Source: Lachnospiraceae bacterium OM04-12BH
GTDB taxonomy: Bacteria; Bacillota; Clostridia; Lachnospirales; Lachnospiraceae
Reading direction: 5' to 3'
Length of the DNA stretch: 64,000 nucleotides
NCBI GenBank assembly: GCA_003490145.1
Contig: QULQ01000001.1
Location: 62,001-126,000, forward strand
The notes below the pieces were generated by a model. The model saw only the letters and a list, made by a program, of their open reading frames with translations, did not search any database and was not told the DNA's origin. A program made the translations under genes and the position numbers. Shown in pieces: positions 7,219-14,376 of this stretch. Position 1 is the first letter of the stretch. Each line of letters starts with the position of its first letter.

Positions 7219-9969
7219 ATGAGCAGGAAAATAGCGAAACTTCTGAGTGCCATGCTGTTGGCGCTTGCCATAGCAGTCACTCAGATTCCTGTGTCAGATG
7301 CGCAGGCCAGTGTGGTGGTATCTTCTGACTTTCAGACAGATGGAACTAAATTATTAAAATATACAGGCACGGCTCAGACCGTGTCTGTTCCTGATGGGAT
7401 AAAGGAAATTGGAGAAGAAGCGTTCTCAGGGAATGATGATCTGATCCAGATTGATCTTGGAGATCAGGTGGAAAAGATTGATTACAGAGCCTTTGCAGAC
7501 TGTGGAAGTCTTCGGACTGTGAGATGTGGAAATGGCATGCAGGAGATCGGTATGGGTGCCTTCAGCAATGATACATCGCTTGTCAATATGTCGCTTGGAG
7601 ATCAGGTGAAGGAGATAGGAAGCGGTGCCTTTGCCGGCTGCAGCAGCCTGAAGAGTGTAGAGCTCTCTGCAGGAAATACCTATTTAAGCTACAGTAACGG
7701 AGTCATTTATGACGATGAACAGAAGATCATCTATGCACTTCTTCCCGGCTATGAGAAGGAGGCTTTTACCCTTCCATCTACAGTAGAGGAGATCAAGGGA
7801 TATGCCTTCTGGGGGAACCCATATCTGTCCTATGTGAAGCTGGACAGTGCACTGACGAATATTCCGGCATATGCCTTTTCCAATTGTATGAATCTTCAGG
7901 AGGTTTCGATTCCTCTTCCGGTAAGAACCATAGAGGCAGATGCGTTTCAGGACTGTGTGAATCTGGCGAAGGTCAACCTGCCGGAATCTATCAATAACAT
8001 TCACGATACAGCCTTTGACGGCTGCAGTAAGGTGGAGTTTGAAACGGTTCCAGGAACCTATGGGGCTGCCTATGCAGCAGACAGAAAGGCAGCCCAGGCG
8101 GATACTGTAGAATATGAAGAGACCGGGGATACCCAGGTGGTTTCACCGGATGCAGTTACAGGAAATGCTGATGCACAGAGTACAGGAACAGATGAAGCTG
8201 CAGATGGGCAGCCATCAGCATCACCATCACCGTCACCATCACCGTCAGCCACAGTGCCTCCTGAGGTTCATGTGGTACAGGGAAGCTATAACAGTGAAAG
8301 GCTGCTTGGGGAATCCAGTATTGTAGCTGGAAAGGCAGTTGTATTTATTGATAATAAGCAGTCTGATGTAGTTGCCGGAAACAATGGGAAGGTCAATCTG
8401 CAGGATGCGGCAAATACTGACAACAACAGTGGAGACACTGAAAGTCTGGGGTCTTTGCTGGCACAGAATGCAGAAAAAGGAAAGGATTTTCCAAAGTATA
8501 CAGTAGTCGGGGATAAGATTGCCTCTAAAGCCTATTATCAGGATGGGACAATTGATACTTATGAGATAGAGGACGGGATCCATGAGATCGGAGAGTTTGC
8601 TTTTGCAAGAAGTGCACTTAAGGAGATGCAGATCCCGGATGGCGTAACAACGATCGGATATGGTGCTTTTTATCATTGTGACAGTCTGACGGAGGTTTCA
8701 ATCCCGGACAGTGTGACACAGATTGAGGGGAATGCCTTTGCGAAGACACCCTGGATCCAGAATGCCATGAGAGCTTCGGCATCCTATCCTTATCTGGTAG
8801 TGGGAGATGGGATATTACTTGCCTATGATGGAAATGACAGTATTGTAAATATCCCTGCAGGTGTAAAAAGGATCGTGCCGGAATGCTTCAGGGATCATAT
8901 GGGCATTACAGCAGTAAATCTGCCGGACAGCCTGATCGGGATCGGTGAAAACGCTTTTGCAGGCTGTAAGAATTTAAAAACGGTAAATGGTGGAAAAAAC
9001 TGTAAAGTGATCGGTGCCGGAGCATTTCAGGACTGTCCGTTATCAAAGATCGTGATCCCGGCATCTGTTGAAAGTATCGGAATTGCAGCCTTTGACAGCA
9101 AAGGAGGAACTGATACGGTAACCTTTGAAGGAGATACGCTGCCTGTCATGACGTTTGGAAGCAGTGCAGAAAGACTTTCCATGCCACAGTCCAGAAGTCT
9201 GGTATTTTCCGGCTGCAGGACGGCAGTTGTCAGTGACCAGATCACAGATTTAACAGGAACAGTACTGGAGAATGGAACCTTTGGTATGAAGGGGAGTGTC
9301 AGACAGGAAAACCAGAATGTACTGGCAGAGCTGTCAGGACCACAGGCACAGACCACAGAAACAGGGGTAAGTGTCCGGATAAACAGCAGCCAGATCAGAA
9401 ATGATGGGGCAGACACCATGGCAACCATGCCGGGAAATGATGGCAGCTACCTGCTGACGGTTGATGATTCCGATGATGCAGCAGCAAAGATTACCGCTGC
9501 TTATGGAGAATTATATGGAGGTGCACAGCCTTCTGACCTAAAAGCATTTGATATTTCCCTGAAAGACAGTACAGGACAGATCCCCATAAAGAAACTGGGA
9601 AGACAGTATATGACAATACAGCTTCCGGTACCGGATGGACTTTCAACGGATAATCTTCATCTTGTGACACTGGATGAGGATGGTCAGCTTGAGGCTGCAG
9701 AGTTCCAGGTACTTTCCCTGGAGGATGGCGACTACATCCAGTTTACAGCAAGACATTTTTCACCTTATGGGCTGTATCATGGCAGTAAAGCAGTAGGACA
9801 GGGACAAGTGATCAATGGCGGTGCACTGATCGGACTTTCCGGAAATAAAGATGATACTCCGGATACCGGTGATTATTCCCATCCCAAATGGGCATTTGCA
9901 GCCGGACTATTTTTTGCTTCTGTAGCATTGTTTTTCTACAGGGGAAATGAGAAACGAAAAAAGAAATAA
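7219..9969 (+). CDS. BspA-like leucine-rich-repeat surface protein, sortase-anchored
   Basis: A 916-residue secreted protein with a signal peptide (hydrophobic core about residues 8-24, ending near DAQAS). There are two blocks of LRR_5/BspA repeats (about 55-285 and 445-640), separated by a linker with an SPSPSPSPS stretch and a low-complexity region. The C-terminal third holds a domain ending FTARHFSPY, closely similar to the same region of the preceding protein. The sorting signal TPDTGD (880-885) is followed by SHPKW, a membrane span and a Lys/Arg-rich tail. It begins 19 bases after the previous stop with GGAAGAGTGGAG upstream, so it is co-transcribed. It is a likely substrate of the sortase encoded upstream. 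Confidence 0.9.
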   Translation: MSRKIAKLLSAMLLALAIAVTQIPVSDAQASVVVSSDFQTDGTKLLKYTGTAQTVSVPDGIKEIGEEAFSGNDDLIQIDLGDQVEKIDYRAFADCGSLRTVRCGNGMQEIGMGAFSNDTSLVNMSLGDQVKEIGSGAFAGCSSLKSVELSAGNTYLSYSNGVIYDDEQKIIYALLPGYEKEAFTLPSTVEEIKGYAFWGNPYLSYVKLDSALTNIPAYAFSNCMNLQEVSIPLPVRTIEADAFQDCVNLAKVNLPESINNIHDTAFDGCSKVEFETVPGTYGAAYAADRKAAQADTVEYEETGDTQVVSPDAVTGNADAQSTGTDEAADGQPSASPSPSPSPSATVPPEVHVVQGSYNSERLLGESSIVAGKAVVFIDNKQSDVVAGNNGKVNLQDAANTDNNSGDTESLGSLLAQNAEKGKDFPKYTVVGDKIASKAYYQDGTIDTYEIEDGIHEIGEFAFARSALKEMQIPDGVTTIGYGAFYHCDSLTEVSIPDSVTQIEGNAFAKTPWIQNAMRASASYPYLVVGDGILLAYDGNDSIVNIPAGVKRIVPECFRDHMGITAVNLPDSLIGIGENAFAGCKNLKTVNGGKNCKVIGAGAFQDCPLSKIVIPASVESIGIAAFDSKGGTDTVTFEGDTLPVMTFGSSAERLSMPQSRSLVFSGCRTAVVSDQITDLTGTVLENGTFGMKGSVRQENQNVLAELSGPQAQTTETGVSVRINSSQIRNDGADTMATMPGNDGSYLLTVDDSDDAAAKITAAYGELYGGAQPSDLKAFDISLKDSTGQIPIKKLGRQYMTIQLPVPDGLSTDNLHLVTLDEDGQLEAAEFQVLSLEDGDYIQFTARHFSPYGLYHGSKAVGQGQVINGGALIGLSGNKDDTPDTGDYSHPKWAFAAGLFFASVALFFYRGNEKRKKK
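8221..8244 (+). repeat. Short in-frame tandem repeat encoding a Ser-Pro linker
   Basis: Two exact copies of a 12-base unit (TCACCATCACCG at 8221-8232 and 8233-8244), with partial units on both sides, encode the SPSP linker between the LRR blocks. Such repeats can change length by slippage in whole codons, altering linker length without frameshift. Confidence 0.8.
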
Positions 9970-9990
9970 AAAGAAATAAAAGCGCATCAG

Positions 9991-10034
9991 AAAGACTTCT
10001 GGCATAGAATAATTAAAAAGCCGGGAGTCTTTTT
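9991..10034 (+). terminator. Terminator-like hairpin that also contains the next gene's ribosome binding site
   Basis: AGACTTCTGGC (9993-10003) pairs with GCCGGGAGTCT (10020-10030) with two G-U pairs, followed directly by TTTT (10031-10034) and the ATG at 10035. The 3' arm contains GGGAG (10023-10027), exactly 7 bases before that ATG. The element therefore can end transcription of the LRR operon and, on read-through RNA, would hide the Shine-Dalgarno. Confidence 0.7.
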
Positions 10035-10946
10035 ATGTTTCGTGTCAGAGAACAGCTGGGGTTTAGTGATAAACTGCTTGCAGAATGTGGGAGGGACAGA
10101 ATTACAGTAGCTATGCTGGATACAGGAGTAGCCAGGCATCCGGATTTTGATGACAGGCTGCTTTTGTTCCGGGATTTTGTCAATGACCGGAAGGATTTTT
10201 ATGATGACAGCGGGCATGGTACTCATGTAGCAGGCTGTATCTGCGGAAGCGGCAGGGCTTCTATGGGAAGATACCGGGGGATTGCTCCCGGATGCAGACT
10301 GATCGTAGGAAAGGTTTTGGATTATCGTGGAGACGGCATGCTCCAGAGCATGACAAGGGCACTAGAGTGGATATTGGATAATCAGGAAGAATTTCAGATC
10401 AGGATACTGAATATTTCTATTGGTATGGGTGAAGCATCAGATGAGGAACGGATGCGGGAGCTGCTTTCGCTGGTAGATGAGGTGTGGAACCGGGGGATCA
10501 TTGTGGTGTGTGCAGCCGGAAATGGAGGTCCGGGAGCAATGACCATTTCACCTATTGGAGCACGTAAAAAGGTGATCACGGTAAGCTGCAATGAGGATGG
10601 ATATTTTGGAGAAAGGGAAGATCTCTGCGAGGAGTACAGCAGCCGGGGACCAAGTCCCTATGATATGAGAAAGCCTGATATTGTGGCACCGGGAACAGAT
10701 ATTATTTCCTGTAATGCTTTCTTTGAAAAAAGAGGGTTCCGGTATCGGAATGCCTATACCAAAAAGAGTGGAACTTCCATGGCAACACCGATCGTGTCAG
10801 GAGCTCTGGCACTTCTTTTACAAAAATATCCGAAGATGACAAACGAACAGGCAAAGCATAAGCTGATAATGACAGCAAGAGATCTGAATGAGCCGTGGAG
10901 CAAGCAGGGAGCTGGCATGATAGAGATAAATTCTTTGTTGACATGA
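10035..10946 (+). CDS. Subtilisin-family (S8) serine protease, no signal peptide
   Basis: A 303-residue peptidase with the full triad: Asp29 in MLDTG, His61 in GHGTH and Ser248 in GTSMATP. The oxyanion Asn lies in CAAGNGG. There is no signal peptide or propeptide: the catalytic domain starts within the first 25 residues, which fits intracellular subtilisins or a protease exported by other means. The Shine-Dalgarno GGGAG sits in the 3' arm of the preceding hairpin, 7 bases from ATG. Its stop overlaps the -35 region of the next operon's promoter. A role in regulatory or turnover proteolysis is inference; the target is unknown. Confidence 0.9.
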   Translation: MFRVREQLGFSDKLLAECGRDRITVAMLDTGVARHPDFDDRLLLFRDFVNDRKDFYDDSGHGTHVAGCICGSGRASMGRYRGIAPGCRLIVGKVLDYRGDGMLQSMTRALEWILDNQEEFQIRILNISIGMGEASDEERMRELLSLVDEVWNRGIIVVCAAGNGGPGAMTISPIGARKKVITVSCNEDGYFGEREDLCEEYSSRGPSPYDMRKPDIVAPGTDIISCNAFFEKRGFRYRNAYTKKSGTSMATPIVSGALALLLQKYPKMTNEQAKHKLIMTARDLNEPWSKQGAGMIEINSLLT

Positions 10947-10966
10947 GATGTTTTATTGTATACAAT
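10938..10966 (+). promoter_or_regulatory. Strong sigma-A promoter of the citrate synthase-gntR-icd operon
   Basis: A perfect TTGACA (10938-10943), a 17-base spacer and TACAAT (10961-10966) start inside the last codons of the subtilase gene. The predicted start of transcription is near 10973, 35 bases before ATG 11008. Confidence 0.85.
10955..10966 (+). promoter_or_regulatory. Perfect 12-bp palindrome over the -10, candidate GntR operator
   Basis: ATTGTATACAAT is its own reverse complement and contains the whole -10 hexamer. Palindromes centred on GTATAC are typical operators of FCD-type GntR regulators, and one such regulator is encoded in this operon. A bound protein would exclude RNA polymerase, which suggests autorepression. 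The pairing of this site with that regulator is inference. Confidence 0.6.
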
Positions 10967-11007
10967 TATACATGGACTTTGGGAATAGTTCAGGAGGAGA
11001 TAGTGCG

Positions 11008-12420
11008 ATGGCAGAAGAAAACGATGTTTTTTTAGACAGACCGGTGTTTTTAAATTCCAAGAATAATCTGCTCGAGATAGAAGAGCATATGTATATTCTG
11101 GATGATGTAGAGAAACCGCAGGTATTCAGAAATATGTTTCCTTATTCAGAGGTACCTAAGATCCCTTTTAATGACAGGATCGTGCCTCACAATATGCCTA
11201 AGGATATCTGGATCACGGATACTACCTTTCGTGATGGACAGCAGTCAAGAGCACCTTATACCACAGAGCAGATTGTAAGGATCTATGACTATCTGCACAG
11301 ACTGGGCGGACCAAATGGTATGATCCGTGCCAGCGAGTTTTTCCTTTACAGCAAAAAGGACAGGGATGCTGTATACAAGTGTATGGAGAGAGGATATCAG
11401 TTTCCTGAGGTGACAAGCTGGATACGTGCCAGCAAGGAGGATTTCAAGCTGGTCAAGGAGATCGGAATGAAGGAAACCGGTATTCTTGTGAGCTGTTCTG
11501 ATTATCATATTTTCCTGAAATTGAAAATGACAAGACGTCAGGCTCTGGAGCATTATTTAAGCATTGTCAGGGACTGCCTGGAAGAAGGCATCAGTGTCAG
11601 ATGCCATCTGGAGGATATCACAAGAGCGGATATTTACGGTTATGTCGTGCCATTCTGTCTGGAGCTAATGAAGCTTATGGAGGAGTATAAGATCCCGATC
11701 AAGGTAAGAGCCTGTGATACCATGGGCTATGGTGTTAATTATCCGGGTGCTGTTATTCCCAGAAGTGTACAGGGTATCATTTATGCGCTGCATACCCATG
11801 CAGGTGTACCACATGAAATGATCGAGTGGCATGGACATAATGATTTCTATAAAGCAGTGGTCAATTCCACAACGGCATGGCTGTATGGATGCTCCGGTGT
11901 CAATACATCTCTGTTTGGTATCGGTGAGCGAACCGGTAATACGCCTCTTGAGGCCATGGTATTTGAGTATGCCCAGCTAAAGGGAGATTTAAATGGTATG
12001 GATACCACTGTGATCACTGAGCTTGCCGAGTACTATGAAAAGGAGATCGGCTATCATATTCCGGAGAGGACGCCTTTCGTAGGAAAGAACTTTAATGTGA
12101 CACGTGCCGGAGTTCATGCAGATGGACTGTTGAAAAATGAGGAGATCTATAATATATTTGATACGGACAAGTTTTTAAACCGTCCGGCACTCTGTGCAGT
12201 CAGCAACACATCCGGTCTTGCAGGAATTGCACACTGGATCAATACTTATTTCAAGCTGAAGGCTGAGAAGCAGCTTGACAAGTCAAGCCCACTCATTGCA
12301 GAGGTCAAGAAATGGGTAGACAAACAATATGAAGAAGGCCGTGTGACTGTCATAACAGATGCAGAGCTGATCGAGCAGATCGCAATAGCCTGCAAAAGGC
12401 TTGACACAACTATCGGTTAG
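11008..12420 (+). CDS. Probable (Re)-citrate synthase (LeuA/homocitrate synthase superfamily)
   Basis: A 470-residue TIM-barrel acyltransferase of the DRE-TIM family. DTTFRDGQQ near the N-terminus and HGHND (metal-binding histidines) are the family's active-site elements, and GERTGNTPLE is conserved downstream. The C-terminal regulatory domain of true 2-isopropylmalate synthase is not evident. The neighbours are a GntR regulator and NADP-isocitrate dehydrogenase rather than leuBCD, which points to condensation of acetyl-CoA with oxaloacetate, as known for the Clostridium kluyveri enzyme of this family. The frame is open back to 10948, but that ATG lies inside the promoter; ATG 11008 has AGGAGG 10 bases upstream. 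Homocitrate synthase is the main alternative. No aconitase is in the window. Confidence 0.75.
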   Translation: MAEENDVFLDRPVFLNSKNNLLEIEEHMYILDDVEKPQVFRNMFPYSEVPKIPFNDRIVPHNMPKDIWITDTTFRDGQQSRAPYTTEQIVRIYDYLHRLGGPNGMIRASEFFLYSKKDRDAVYKCMERGYQFPEVTSWIRASKEDFKLVKEIGMKETGILVSCSDYHIFLKLKMTRRQALEHYLSIVRDCLEEGISVRCHLEDITRADIYGYVVPFCLELMKLMEEYKIPIKVRACDTMGYGVNYPGAVIPRSVQGIIYALHTHAGVPHEMIEWHGHNDFYKAVVNSTTAWLYGCSGVNTSLFGIGERTGNTPLEAMVFEYAQLKGDLNGMDTTVITELAEYYEKEIGYHIPERTPFVGKNFNVTRAGVHADGLLKNEEIYNIFDTDKFLNRPALCAVSNTSGLAGIAHWINTYFKLKAEKQLDKSSPLIAEVKKWVDKQYEEGRVTVITDAELIEQIAIACKRLDTTIG

Positions 12421-12437
12421 AGGGCAATGATAACAGA

Positions 12438-13136
12438 ATGAGCAGTTATGATGTAAAAAAAGAAGTAACAGATAAATATTCCTTAAGAGGCAGAGTGTTT
12501 AACAGGCTCCGGGAGGATATTTTAAGCGGAAAGTATGAAGAGCACGAGGAGCTGAAGGAGGTTGCCATAGGGGAAGAGCTGGGAGTCAGCAGAACGCCTG
12601 TAAGAGAAGCCTTCAGGCAGCTTGAACTGGAGGGACTGATCCAGATCATTCCCAATAAGGGTGCCTATGTGACAGGTATTACCGCCAAGGATGTAAAGGA
12701 CATTTACATGATCCGTTCCTCCCTGGAGGGAATGTGTGCAAGACTTGCCACGGAGAATATCACAGAGGAGCAGCTTGAAGAACTGGAAGAGAATGTATAT
12801 CTGGCAGCATTCCATGCGTCCAAGGGGCATATGGAACAGATGACGGAGCTGGATAACAGGTTTCATCATATCCTGTATGATGCCTGCAATTCCAAGATGC
12901 TGGAAAGACTGCTTGTAGATTTTCACCAGTATGTAGCAAGGATCAGACAGAAGACGCTTTCCACGAAAGAAAGAGGAATTGCATCCAATAATGAACACAG
13001 ACAGATCATGGAGGCTATTAAGGCAGGCAATGCAGATGAAGCAGAAAGACTGGCAACCCTGCATATGAATAATGCCTATAATAACATGGTAAAGAATGGC
13101 CTGTACGATATTTATAAGAATGAAGAGCAGGAATAG
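12438..13136 (+). CDS. GntR-family (FCD/FadR type) transcriptional regulator
   Basis: This 232-residue protein has an N-terminal winged helix-turn-helix (about residues 15-80), with the GntR signature [19 protein letters not shown]. An all-helical FCD ligand-binding domain follows (about 88-222). Asp and His residues in the FCD domain (for example around [10 protein letters not shown]) are the usual metal-ligand positions of the family. It lies 17 bases after the citrate synthase gene and 14 before icd, so all three are co-transcribed. FCD regulators usually sense organic acids; citrate or 2-oxoglutarate would fit the operon, but that is inference. The palindrome at 10955-10966 is its most likely operator. 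Confidence 0.9.
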   Translation: MSSYDVKKEVTDKYSLRGRVFNRLREDILSGKYEEHEELKEVAIGEELGVSRTPVREAFRQLELEGLIQIIPNKGAYVTGITAKDVKDIYMIRSSLEGMCARLATENITEEQLEELEENVYLAAFHASKGHMEQMTELDNRFHHILYDACNSKMLERLLVDFHQYVARIRQKTLSTKERGIASNNEHRQIMEAIKAGNADEAERLATLHMNNAYNNMVKNGLYDIYKNEEQE

Positions 13137-13150
13137 GAGAGAAAGAGCAT

Positions 13151-14359
13151 ATGGCTGAGAAGATAAAAATGACCACCCCGCTCGTGGAAATGGACGGGGA
13201 TGAAATGACCAGGATCCTCTGGAAGATGATCAAGGATGAGCTGCTTATTCCTTATATTGATCTGAAGACAGAATATTATGATCTTGGGCTGGAACATAGA
13301 AATGAGACTGATGACAGGGTAACTGTGGAGAGTGCGGAGGCTACGAAAAAGTATGGTGTGGCTGTTAAATGTGCGACCATTACACCAAATGCAGCCAGAA
13401 TGACAGAATATAATCTGAAGGAGATGTGGAAGAGTCCGAATGGTACGATCCGTGCGATCCTTGATGGAACTGTATTCCGTGCGCCCATCGTAGTAAAGGG
13501 AATCGAGCCCTGTGTCAGAAACTGGAAGAAGCCGATCACACTGGCACGTCATGCCTATGGTGATGTCTATAAGAATACAGAGATCAAGGTGCCGGGACCT
13601 GGAAAAGCAGAGCTGGTGTTTACAGCAGAGGACGGAACAGAGACAAGAGAACTGATCCATCAGTTTACAGGAAGCGGTATTATCCAGGGAATCCATAATA
13701 CAGACAAATCCATTACCAGCTTTGCGAGGGCATGCTTCTCCTATGCATTAGCAACGAAGCAGGATCTGTGGTTTGCAACTAAGGATACTATTTCCAAGAA
13801 ATATGATCATGACTTTAAGGATATTTTCCAGGAGGTATATGAAAAGGAATTTGAAGCGCAGTTTAAGGATGCAGGAATCACCTATTTCTATACGCTGATC
13901 GATGATGCGGTAGCCAGAGTCATGAAAGCAGAGGGCGGCTTCATCTGGGCCTGCAAGAATTATGACGGTGATGTGATGAGTGATATGGTTTCTTCTGCGT
14001 TTGGCTCCCTTGCCATGATGACCTCTGTGCTGGTATCCCCTGCCGGTGTTTATGAGTATGAGGCAGCACATGGAACGGTACAGAGACATTATTATAAGCA
14101 CCTGAAGGGAGAGGAAACCTCTACAAACTCTGTGGCAACGATATTTGCCTGGACCGGGGCACTCCGGAAAAGAGGGGAACTGGATGGCCTTGATGATCTG
14201 ATCGCCTTTGCGGACAGGCTGGAAAAGGCAACCTTAAAGACGATCGAAGACGGTAAGATGACAAAGGATCTTGCCCTGATCACATCCCTTGAAAATGTAA
14301 CAGTTCTGAACAGTGAGAACTTTATCAAAGAAATCAGAAAAACGCTGGAAGCCTTATAA
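13151..14359 (+). CDS. icd: NADP-dependent isocitrate dehydrogenase, eukaryotic-like subfamily
   Basis: A 402-residue dimeric-type IDH that converts isocitrate to 2-oxoglutarate and CO2 with NADPH formation. The N-terminus reads [16 protein letters not shown]. The substrate-binding CATITPN and LDGTVFR segments, the metal-binding DD of [12 protein letters not shown] and the NADP-binding AAHGTVQRH are all present. Length and motifs match the subfamily shared with eukaryotic cytosolic IDH rather than the E. coli Icd type. It is the last gene of the operon with the citrate synthase and GntR regulator. Its last six bases overlap the minus-strand ABC-F gene inside a long palindrome, so the final residues TLEAL are encoded by the terminator stem. 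Confidence 0.95.
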   Translation: MAEKIKMTTPLVEMDGDEMTRILWKMIKDELLIPYIDLKTEYYDLGLEHRNETDDRVTVESAEATKKYGVAVKCATITPNAARMTEYNLKEMWKSPNGTIRAILDGTVFRAPIVVKGIEPCVRNWKKPITLARHAYGDVYKNTEIKVPGPGKAELVFTAEDGTETRELIHQFTGSGIIQGIHNTDKSITSFARACFSYALATKQDLWFATKDTISKKYDHDFKDIFQEVYEKEFEAQFKDAGITYFYTLIDDAVARVMKAEGGFIWACKNYDGDVMSDMVSSAFGSLAMMTSVLVSPAGVYEYEAAHGTVQRHYYKHLKGEETSTNSVATIFAWTGALRKRGELDGLDDLIAFADRLEKATLKTIEDGKMTKDLALITSLENVTVLNSENFIKEIRKTLEAL

Positions 14360-14376
14360 GGCCTCCAGCGTTTCCC
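14338..14376. terminator. Bidirectional terminator formed by overlapping ends of icd and the ABC-F gene
   Basis: AAACGCTGGAAGCC (14339-14352) pairs with GGCCTCCAGCGTTT (14359-14372) except for one A-C mismatch, around the loop TTATAA, giving a 14-bp arm. Runs of T/A lie on both sides. Each strand's stop codon (TAA at 14357-14359 on plus, TAA at 14356-14354 on minus) is in the loop region. Confidence 0.85.

Noticed and set aside
10948..11007. Upstream extension of the citrate synthase frame to ATG 10948
   Set aside because: The extension lies in the spacer and -10 of the operon's promoter, so it would not be in the mRNA; ATG 11008 has AGGAGG.
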